Below, piece after piece: positions 58,156 through 64,000 of a stretch of 64,000 bases of DNA. Both the position numbers and the translations under genes were made by a program. This DNA is from an uncultured Alistipes sp. (lineage in GTDB: Bacteria; Bacteroidota; Bacteroidia; Bacteroidales; Rikenellaceae). The notes beneath the pieces were generated by a model. That model searched no databases, was not told the origin of the DNA, and saw only the letters and a program-made list of their open reading frames with translations. Location: positions 1 through 64,000 of the forward strand of contig CAAGLB010000098.1 of assembly GCA_900770635.1 (NCBI GenBank), in the 5' to 3' direction. Position 1 is the first letter of the stretch. Every line of letters begins with the position of its first letter.

Positions 58156-58818
58156 ATGAAAAAACTTATTTACAGCCTTGTGGTATTAGTCGCAGCGAGC
58201 ACAATGACCTCGTGCGAGAAGTTACAGCAAATTGGCGCATTACCCGAGCCAACTAAGTATTTCATTGAGATGAACATGACCTATGATGATTGGGAGCTTG
58301 ACAACACTTTTATTTCAACCTATAATGAGTGGTACTGGAATGTAGTTAATGGAGATACTCTTGAGTTTAAGGTGAAAGAGAACTATGATGGGAAAGAGGG
58401 TCTAACTACTTTCATGCTTACAAGACATAATGTTCCGATTCCCTGTAACAATGAGGATGAAGTACGTGAAGTTTATATAGGTTTTGGTCTTAGATTACAA
58501 GATATTCCTCTTCAGAAAGATACAAAATATTATTTCGGTGATGTTGAAGGTGTTGATACAAGCGATGGCGTGGTTGCGTCTGGTCACATCTCAATGTGGG
58601 GTGGCATGGAACTGCAGAAGTCTACTCTCGGTTGGATCAAGTTCACTCGACTTGAACTTACACACGATAATGACGAGGGCTTTGCCGATGATTATGAGAT
58701 AGACTTGGAGTTCGCATTTGAGGTCAAAGATCCCGAAACTGGCGAGGTAACACTAAAGGTTGAGAATGGCAAGATACTCAATAACCCAGGCGAGTGGATG
58801 GTGCGGGAGGTAATATAG
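58156..58818 (+). CDS. Lipoprotein, unknown function (tandem family, MKKLIY type)
   Basis: A 220-residue lipoprotein with signal peptide KKLIYSLVVLVAASTMTSC. The mature part is acidic, rich in Tyr, Trp and Asp, and beta-rich, without a recognised domain. Its signal-peptide DNA is nearly identical to that of the gene at 60304, although the mature proteins do not resemble each other. The coding sequence is A/T-rich compared with the central part of the window. It stands first in a tandem array of four lipoprotein genes. Confidence 0.75.
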   Translation: MKKLIYSLVVLVAASTMTSCEKLQQIGALPEPTKYFIEMNMTYDDWELDNTFISTYNEWYWNVVNGDTLEFKVKENYDGKEGLTTFMLTRHNVPIPCNNEDEVREVYIGFGLRLQDIPLQKDTKYYFGDVEGVDTSDGVVASGHISMWGGMELQKSTLGWIKFTRLELTHDNDEGFADDYEIDLEFAFEVKDPETGEVTLKVENGKILNNPGEWMVREVI

Positions 58819-58824
58819 CTCATT

Positions 58825-59005
58825 GCATAGCCATGCATTATGCAGAAATATTACCCACTGATTATCACTTTCTTACCCCAAAATTTGGAAATTTCAAGGG
58901 GGGGGGTAAATTTGTGATGTAAAAAAAGAGAAAGTCGATGTCAGAAAATCGAGATTTGAGCGTATTATAGGTAAAAAGAATTTAGTTACTCACATATTTA
59001 CAGCT
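58825..59005 (+). repeat. Duplicated promoter-leader module, copy 1
   Basis: About 181 nt, nearly identical (a handful of differences by eye) to 61023-61202. It contains TGATTATCA (58859-58867), TTACCCC (58873-58879) pairing with GGGGTAA (58903-58909), a promoter with a nine-G spacer tract, and an 85-nt leader ending at the ATG of the lipoprotein gene. Confidence 0.9.
58884..58914 (+). promoter_or_regulatory. Promoter with poly(G) spacer, copy 1
   Basis: TTTG 58884-58887 and TAAATTTG 58907-58914, spacer exactly 19 nt. The last nine spacer bases (58898-58906) are all G. Change in tract length would shift the spacing, so the promoter may be phase variable. Confidence 0.75.
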
Positions 59006-60307
59006 ATGAAGAATATCATTTTAAGCCTTGTGGCAATAGTCATGGCATTATCCACAGCATGCAACAACGAGAATTCGGGCGAGCACAAGAATCACTCTAA
59101 TCCCGAAGCTGATCTAAACGAAATTAATGATGTCGTATCTGAATTAATAGAGAAGTGTCAAGACTTTGCGCCAAATGATGTCAGTAAGGGTTTACCTGGT
59201 GAGTGGGCACTGGACTCTGAGTTAGCATACAACGAGGATTGGCAAGAGATTATAATGCCTTATATGTTTATGGGTATAGAGTATACCCCATTGCTGCAGC
59301 ATAACAGATACACTTTCAAAGGTGATGCTACGGGTTTTAGTTTTTGTATGGATCCAAAAACAATGGAGCCAGATACTCTACGATTTAACTGGAGTTATGA
59401 TGTAATAAATAGAAAACTCTTATTAAGCGGTGAGCATAATGCCGAGTATATAATTTCAGGATACAACAAAGACTACATCATATCGGATAGAGTTTATAAT
59501 AATAAAAATCAGCGCACAATACTCAAGCGTAATAGCGTGGATGAGGAGTGGCAGCCCATAGAGTTGAGTGAAACTGAATTTAACATACCTTCTGAGGGCG
59601 GTGAGTGTAATGTGGCTGTACAGAATTACGATCAACTATCTATAGTAGGTGGTTATGAGGTCGTAGATGATGCAAATGGCAACACAGAATATGTGAACTA
59701 TGTTAGGTCTTCTGATAGTGGAATGGATGTAGATGGAGGTTGGTATCGTGCGACTGTTCTTGAAGACAGCCCTAATGAAATACTAATTGTTGTTAATGGA
59801 AATAATAGCATACAACCACGAACTGCTATTATCGATGTACAGTGTGGCAATGTGTTTGGTAGCATAACTATTGTTCAGGGAGCAAAGCAAGGTGAGGCTA
59901 CGCAATATGCATCTGTTATGTCAAGCTTACCATATACTGAATACTCATTAGAAGGGACATCATGTGAGTGGAACTTACCATATGATTTTGACGAGATTGT
60001 TGATGCTGTCATTGTCAATAGTGATGAGGAGCTAAGCAAGTATATCAAATCTGAGAATAACGCCAGCTATCCAGATATAGATTTTACGAAACAGTCGTTA
60101 GTAATTACATATGGCAGCCAGAATTCTGGTATTGAAAGCATACACTTAGTCGATTTCGAAAAAGTATCTGAGGCATATTATGAACTATTAATTGAAATAA
60201 CCCCAAATTTAGCTTGTGTGATGAGCCCTTGGACTTATGCATTTATAACAGAGAAGTTAAGTGATCAGACTCAAATCAAGTTAGGTGTAATTCTAAAACA
60301 ACTATGA
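59006..60307 (+). CDS. BACON-domain lipoprotein (tandem family, MKNII type)
   Basis: A 433-residue lipoprotein; signal peptide KNIILSLVAIVMALSTAC. Residues about 45-180 form a lipocalin-like part ending QRTILKR. A BACON domain follows (about 190-300: FNIPSEGGECNVAV, PRTAIIDVQC, SITIVQGA). The last 125 residues (YTEYSLEGTSCEW, NSDEELSKYI, YPDIDFTKQSLVI) match the C-terminal domain of the protein at 61203 (YLEYSLWGTRCEW, NNDEELSRYI, YPAIDFSRYTLII). BACON domains are thought to bind carbohydrate or mucin. Its stop overlaps the next ATG (ATGA, 60304-60307), so translation is coupled. Confidence 0.85.
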   Translation: MKNIILSLVAIVMALSTACNNENSGEHKNHSNPEADLNEINDVVSELIEKCQDFAPNDVSKGLPGEWALDSELAYNEDWQEIIMPYMFMGIEYTPLLQHNRYTFKGDATGFSFCMDPKTMEPDTLRFNWSYDVINRKLLLSGEHNAEYIISGYNKDYIISDRVYNNKNQRTILKRNSVDEEWQPIELSETEFNIPSEGGECNVAVQNYDQLSIVGGYEVVDDANGNTEYVNYVRSSDSGMDVDGGWYRATVLEDSPNEILIVVNGNNSIQPRTAIIDVQCGNVFGSITIVQGAKQGEATQYASVMSSLPYTEYSLEGTSCEWNLPYDFDEIVDAVIVNSDEELSKYIKSENNASYPDIDFTKQSLVITYGSQNSGIESIHLVDFEKVSEAYYELLIEITPNLACVMSPWTYAFITEKLSDQTQIKLGVILKQL

Positions 60308-60804
60308 AAAAACTTATTTACTGCCTTATGGCAATAGTTGCAGCGAGTGTGATGACATCGTGTGACCCTGACTGGGCACTCGACCCCCGTAATACGGGTT
60401 ACGCCTATGTTATAAATAATAGCGATAGAGATATTACTTTCCGAGGTTACACCTCATTTTCAGGTCAACTATATACTGATATCACTATCTCTCCGAGTGA
60501 TACAGTATGCGTGTCGAAAGCGATGTGGGATGAACGAAGCAACAATTGGGATGATATGATTAGGGCTGGTTGGGATCCTTTTTTAGCAACTGTTGCCCTA
60601 CGAGAATATTCAAGCATAACCAAAGATTTCGACGAGTGGCATCATAGAATCTCGATTTCTACATCCCCAACACAAAGTATGTCGTGGACATTGAATGTCG
60701 ACAACATAGAAGATAACTCAATCTTTAATGAACTGAATTGGGAGAAAAAGGTGACGAACAATGGTTACTTCACTAAATATTCTTGGACATATACTATAGA
60801 GTAA
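60304..60804 (+). CDS. Lipoprotein, unknown function (tandem family, MKKLIY type)
   Basis: A 166-residue lipoprotein with signal peptide KKLIYCLMAIVAASVMTSC. The mature part (CDPDWALDPRNTGYAYVI) is small, polar and beta-rich with many Trp residues; no domain is recognised. The signal sequence repeats that of the gene at 58156, but the mature part is unrelated by eye. It starts within the stop codon of the preceding gene (ATGA). Behind its stop lies a fragment of another family member. Confidence 0.75.
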   Translation: MKKLIYCLMAIVAASVMTSCDPDWALDPRNTGYAYVINNSDRDITFRGYTSFSGQLYTDITISPSDTVCVSKAMWDERSNNWDDMIRAGWDPFLATVALREYSSITKDFDEWHHRISISTSPTQSMSWTLNVDNIEDNSIFNELNWEKKVTNNGYFTKYSWTYTIE

Positions 60805-60811
60805 CACTCTC

Positions 60812-60943
60812 ATAGATAATAGCAATGGCGACTACAACAACGTGTGGAGCGTGACAGGCTATAGCGACTACTACGTTGTGCTCGACCAGATCAGCCGCGA
60901 AGGTTGGAACTACCGCACAATACTAAAGCGCAAAGCGGAGTAA
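60812..60943 (+). pseudogene. Remnant of a lipoprotein gene
   Basis: An open frame without a start codon reads NSNGDYNNVWSVTGYSDYY, continues VVLDQISREGWN and ends YRTILKRKAE before TAA 60941-60943. It resembles the region ending ISGYNKDYIISDRVY and QRTILKR of the gene at 59006. It is therefore probably the end of a lost paralog left after recombination. There is no start, promoter or complete domain. Confidence 0.6.
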
Positions 60944-60960
60944 CACTCCTCAAATCCACA

Positions 60961-60998
60961 CAGTCCCCATGGTTGCAAAAAAGCCATGGGGGCTGTTG
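60961..60998 (+). terminator. Terminator after the lipoprotein remnant
   Basis: CAGTCCCCATGG (60961-60972) pairs with CCATGGGGGCTG (60984-60995) with one G-T pair; TTGCCTTT follows. Confidence 0.65.
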
Positions 60999-61022
60999 CC
61001 TTTAGCACTACCCCACCATACC

Positions 61023-61202
61023 GCATAGCTATGCATTATGCAGAAATATTACCCACTGATTATCACTTTCTTACCACAAAATTTGGAAATTTCAAGGGGG
61101 GGGGTAAATTTGTGGTGTAAAAAAGAGAAAATCGATGTCAGAAAATCGAAATTTGAGCGTATTATAGGTAAAAAGAATTTAGTTACTCACATATTTACAG
61201 CT
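61023..61202 (+). repeat. Duplicated promoter-leader module, copy 2
   Basis: About 180 nt, nearly identical to 58825-59005, including TGATTATCA (61057-61065), the nine-G promoter and the leader. One A fewer is found in an A run of the leader. Confidence 0.9.
61082..61112 (+). promoter_or_regulatory. Promoter with poly(G) spacer, copy 2
   Basis: TTTG 61082-61085 and TAAATTTG 61105-61112, spacer 19 nt, of which 61096-61104 are nine G. Same arrangement as copy 1. Confidence 0.75.
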
Positions 61203-62015
61203 ATGAAAAATATTATTCTAAGCCTCGTGGCGCTAACATTTGTAGCATGCGAGCTTTCGTTTAGCGTCAATAACACAAATGCTACTCTCTCTGAAATTAC
61301 GATTGAGTGCATCAGCGAGACAACAATAAGCAACAACACATCGGCAAACGAGCCATTCACACGACACACCTACCTATGCAAGGGCTACGTGGAGAATATA
61401 TCGGGCGAGTGCAGCATAAAGGTGCTACACAACAACTTTATCGTACACAACAACCACGACCTTGTGGCTGCGAGCAAGAAGATGCCTTTCGAGTTTACGT
61501 TTGCACCAGAATGGGGCTATCTCGACAACCAAAACAACACCTTCACAGTACAGCTATATGTTGACGACGATGTGCCCGTGTGTCAGACGACAGTGGTGGT
61601 GACTGAGCACCCCGAGGATCAGAATGCTGAGCTTAGCGACGTTCCATATCTCGAGTATTCGTTGTGGGGCACACGATGCGAGTGGCAGCTACCAAGTGAC
61701 AACAGTTTGATAGTTGTGAACAACGACGAGGAGCTTAGCAGATACATAACATCGACATCGGGGGAGAGCTACCCTGCTATCGACTTTTCGCGATACACCT
61801 TGATAATAGCACATGGTGGCACGCCTCAGGGCATACGCCAAACCACGATAGAGAGCCTAAAGCAACTATCCGAGGTGGAGTATATCCTCAACATAACAGT
61901 GGCAATGACAATGACCGACGCTCCCGAGCTATGGACAAAGGCACTGCTCGTAGATAAGTGGGATAAGCTCTGCAAGGTAAATCTCAATGTGGAGATAATA
62001 GAATCGTTAAACTAA
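61203..62015 (+). CDS. Lipoprotein with shared C-terminal domain (MKNII type)
   Basis: A 270-residue lipoprotein; signal peptide KNIILSLVALTFVACE. The N-terminal half (about 20-145) is a beta domain different from that of the gene at 59006. The C-terminal 125 residues share its domain (EYSLWGTRCEWQLP, NDEELSRYI, YPAIDFSRYTLIIAHGG). Promoter, leader and signal peptide are almost the same as at 59006. The open frame reaches back to 61038 through the promoter, which is rejected as coding. Function unknown; a modular surface protein is likely. Confidence 0.82.
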   Translation: MKNIILSLVALTFVACELSFSVNNTNATLSEITIECISETTISNNTSANEPFTRHTYLCKGYVENISGECSIKVLHNNFIVHNNHDLVAASKKMPFEFTFAPEWGYLDNQNNTFTVQLYVDDDVPVCQTTVVVTEHPEDQNAELSDVPYLEYSLWGTRCEWQLPSDNSLIVVNNDEELSRYITSTSGESYPAIDFSRYTLIIAHGGTPQGIRQTTIESLKQLSEVEYILNITVAMTMTDAPELWTKALLVDKWDKLCKVNLNVEIIESLN

Positions 62016-62087
62016 TTTTACAAAATATTGCAAAAATTAGCGTTAGAACGAATTTAGCATAGAACAAACAAAAACATAGATTGACAC

Positions 62088-62633
62088 ATGAAAAAGAGTA
62101 TTGCACTACTTATCGTGGCGTTATTGGCATTTAGCCTGAGCGTCGAGGCACAGACAACACGATACAACTACCACAAGAAGGGATACTGGGGCAACATCGA
62201 GGCATCGGGTGGCGTGACACTTGGCGGTGGCAGCGACATAGGCCTAAGCACCGTGTTTGGCGGTCGTCTGGGCAATGGCGTGGCAATGGGTATGGGCATA
62301 GGTTTCTACGTCGATGTAAATAGCGTGGTGAGCACATTCTACATTCCCATGTTCCTCGAAACAAAGTACTCACCATTTAAGAGCGGTCGCTCGCCATACC
62401 TCTCGCTACGCACGGGATTTAGCATCAACGAATGGGCGATGCCAGGCTTCTACCTTGCCCCAGCCCTCGGCTGCGACATAGGACGCTTCTCGTTCTTCAT
62501 GCGCTATGGCCTAAACATCTACCCCGTGGAGGTGGATATCGACATCAATGCTCCGGGCGTAGATATTGAGACAACAGGCACGGCAAACATCAAGACGCAC
62601 GGCCTATCCCTCGGCTTCGGCATCAACTTCTAG
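62088..62633 (+). CDS. Small outer-membrane beta-barrel protein
   Basis: A 181-residue exported protein. The signal peptide (KKSIALLIVALLAFSLSVEA) is followed by glycine- and aromatic-rich alternating strands (NIEASGGVTLGGGSDIGLS, then VAMGMGIGFYVDV). It ends in a terminal strand with C-terminal Phe (LSLGFGINF), as usual for outer-membrane barrels. About eight strands fit its length. It lies 72 nt behind the preceding lipoprotein gene; no clear promoter is visible in that gap. Confidence 0.8.
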   Translation: MKKSIALLIVALLAFSLSVEAQTTRYNYHKKGYWGNIEASGGVTLGGGSDIGLSTVFGGRLGNGVAMGMGIGFYVDVNSVVSTFYIPMFLETKYSPFKSGRSPYLSLRTGFSINEWAMPGFYLAPALGCDIGRFSFFMRYGLNIYPVEVDIDINAPGVDIETTGTANIKTHGLSLGFGINF

Positions 62634-62679
62634 ATTAGGGTACAAAACACCCCTACATCACATAAAACACTTATTACAG

Positions 62680-62734
62680 ATTACCACTTTCTAGCCCGAA
62701 AGTTTGAAAATTCGGCGAGAAAGTGGTAATTTTG
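62680..62734 (+). promoter_or_regulatory. Promoter embedded in a 13-bp inverted repeat
   Basis: ATTACCACTTTCT (62680-62692) and its exact complement (62718-62730) flank the -33 box TTTG (62703-62706). The right arm runs into the -7 box TAATTTTG (62727-62734), spacer 20 nt. The left half resembles the poly(G) promoter modules (CACTTTCT and GTTTGAAAATT), but here the G tract is absent. Confidence 0.7.
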
Positions 62735-62759
62735 TAGGAGAATAATAAAGTCAACAAGT

Positions 62760-64000
62760 ATGAAAAAATTTATACATCGAATCATGCTGCTCTGTAGCAT
62801 AGCTCTATTTGTTGGTTGCGAAAGCAAAGAGCAGGAGCCACTATATCTCGAACTATCGGAGCACGAAATAGGCATTGACTACTGGGGCTCAGCCGTGACC
62901 GTGAAGATATCGTGCAATGGCGACTGGAAGATGGAGGGCGAGTCGGAGTGGTGCGTGGTATCGCAAACCCAAGGACACGGCACCACGAAGGTAACATTTC
63001 GCAGCGACACCTCAGTTGACAATGGTGAGATTAGAAGAGCAAAATATGTGGTACGATGTGGAAGCATTGAGAAGCAGATAGATGTCAAGCAAGTCTGTAA
63101 AGGCATAAGCTTGAAGGATAATGTCATCGTATATGAGAGCAGCAAGAAGATAGAGCTTAAAGGCGACTTTGGTGCAAACATCATAGAGCACATATATGCC
63201 AAAGGTAACAACGAGTTTAGAGTAACCTTTGACGGGCCAGTGACACAGATCCCTGATGAGGCATTCATAAAATCGGTAAACGCTATAACCATACCCGAAA
63301 CGGTGACTAAAATTGGCGCTAAGGCATTTAGCAACTGCGCCTTCAGCCAATTTGAAGTACCGAAGGGCGTAACAGAGATTGGCGAATGGGCATTCGCAAA
63401 CTGCACAAGGCTTAGAGAGATAACAATACCTGAGAAGGTCACCGAGATTAAGACTGATACATTCGTAAATTGTACGGCACTAAAGAGTGTTAATCTGCAC
63501 GAGAACATCACAAAAATTGGTCAGAAGGCATTTGGCTATTGTGGTGCACTGGAGCAGATAAATCTTGGCGACAAGATAACCGAAATAGGAATAGAGGCAT
63601 TCTACTACTGCACTGCACTTAAAAGCGTGCATATCCCCACATCGCTCACAAGATTATCCCGCTCGGTGTTCTTGTGTAGCGGCATCGAGTGTGTTGTCAT
63701 ACCCGACAACATCACACATATCGACGAGCAGTGTTTTAGACTATCGTCGATAACTGATATTGAGTTGGGCAGTGGCGTGGAGTATATTGGCGAGAGAGCA
63801 TTTAGCGAGTGTCAGCAGCTAAGATCGATACACATACCAGCAAACGTAAAGGAGATTGACGACTTTGCTTTTTATGACTCTCACGCCCTCGCCGAGATAG
63901 AGTTTAGCGAGGGACTAATGCGCCTTGGCGACCTAGCGTTGAGCTTGTGCGAATCACTAAAGGTGGTACACCTACCAAATAGCATGACCGATTTTGGTAT
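62760..64000 (+). CDS. BspA-like leucine-rich-repeat lipoprotein (truncated by window end)
   Basis: At least 413 residues; the frame is still open at the right edge. The signal peptide ends in a lipobox (ALFVGCES). Residues about 30-115 resemble a BACON domain (LELSEHEIGIDYWGSAVTV, then GDWKMEGESEWCVVS). From about residue 160 on there are at least ten BspA-type (LRR_5) repeats of about 23 residues, with units such as ITIPETVTKIGAKAFSNC and LRSIHIPANVKEIDDFAF. Such proteins are surface adhesins in Bacteroidales and other host-associated microbes. It is the only gene behind the inverted-repeat promoter. Confidence 0.9.
   Translation, partial: MKKFIHRIMLLCSIALFVGCESKEQEPLYLELSEHEIGIDYWGSAVTVKISCNGDWKMEGESEWCVVSQTQGHGTTKVTFRSDTSVDNGEIRRAKYVVRCGSIEKQIDVKQVCKGISLKDNVIVYESSKKIELKGDFGANIIEHIYAKGNNEFRVTFDGPVTQIPDEAFIKSVNAITIPETVTKIGAKAFSNCAFSQFEVPKGVTEIGEWAFANCTRLREITIPEKVTEIKTDTFVNCTALKSVNLHENITKIGQKAFGYCGALEQINLGDKITEIGIEAFYYCTALKSVHIPTSLTRLSRSVFLCSGIECVVIPDNITHIDEQCFRLSSITDIELGSGVEYIGERAFSECQQLRSIHIPANVKEIDDFAFYDSHALAEIEFSEGLMRLGDLALSLCESLKVVHLPNSMTDFG

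Noticed and set aside
61038..61202. N-terminal extension of the lipoprotein at 61203
   Set aside because: It runs through the poly(G) promoter and leader; the signal peptide begins at ATG 61203, as in the sister gene at 59006.
58156..64000. Polysaccharide utilisation locus
   Set aside because: The region has lipoproteins, but no SusC/SusD-type pair, glycosidase or sugar regulator.

Overview
The window is one continuous piece of a Bacteroidales (Bacteroidota) chromosome. The evidence is the promoter grammar, the gene content and the translation signals. Promoters are repeatedly a TTTG (-33) followed about 19-21 nt later by TAnnTTTG (-7). Start codons lack Shine-Dalgarno sequences and sit in A/T-rich leaders. 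Characteristic genes include an S16 with a long Ala/Glu/Lys tail, a DUF4295 gene after rpmB-rpmG, the fused gamma-alpha 2-oxoacid:ferredoxin oxidoreductase, LytS/LytTR signalling, and many lipoproteins with BACON, FISUMP, Fn3 and BspA-type repeats. KorAB, pyruvate phosphate dikinase and a sulfide-using type of Thi4 fit an anaerobe. Genus cannot be fixed from the sequence alone.

Layout. 0-9.5 kb: zinc-ribbon membrane protein, Hsp20, rpsP-rimM, DUF389 protein, folE-mnmA, ppdK, and a YD-repeat-like secreted protein. 9.8-15.1 kb: korAB, then a GH2 glycosidase lipoprotein behind two mutually exclusive hairpins. 15.1-20 kb: umuD and umuC on the plus strand, separated by a minus-strand thiamine operon (thiD-thiE-thi4-thiE-like) under a TPP riboswitch with its own terminator. 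20-29 kb: tRNA-His in an inverted-repeat-rich locus, rpmB-rpmG-DUF4295, deoC, an Fn3 lipoprotein, an OmpA/TPR lipoprotein, pnp and rpsO. 29-44 kb: apbE-lipid kinase-AraC-dsbD, a LytS/LytTR pair, HAD, SDR, ybaK, an OMP-phoH-pepD-lipid kinase operon, and der. 44-48.5 kb: a minus-strand cluster of SPFH protein, ribbon-helix-helix protein, membrane proteins and S41 peptidase. 48.6-54.6 kb: LptF/G permease, metal ABC permease, mtaB, an MCP-like sensor, trkH. 54.7-64 kb: accessory region of exported proteins and lipoproteins, partly built by tandem duplication, ending in a truncated BspA-like gene.

Most striking are two things. First, there is a family of about 131-nt structured elements (four clear copies: 21328-21460, 24141-24270, 24269-24401, 43854-43984). 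Each has paired ends, a conserved internal-loop hairpin with compensatory base changes and, in three copies, a 5' end that is the TAA stop codon of the preceding gene. Second, two nearly identical promoter-leader modules (58825-59005 and 61023-61202) carry a nine-G tract exactly between -33 and -7, in front of lipoprotein genes, which is the arrangement expected for slipped-strand phase variation. No insertion sequence, CRISPR array or rRNA gene was seen.
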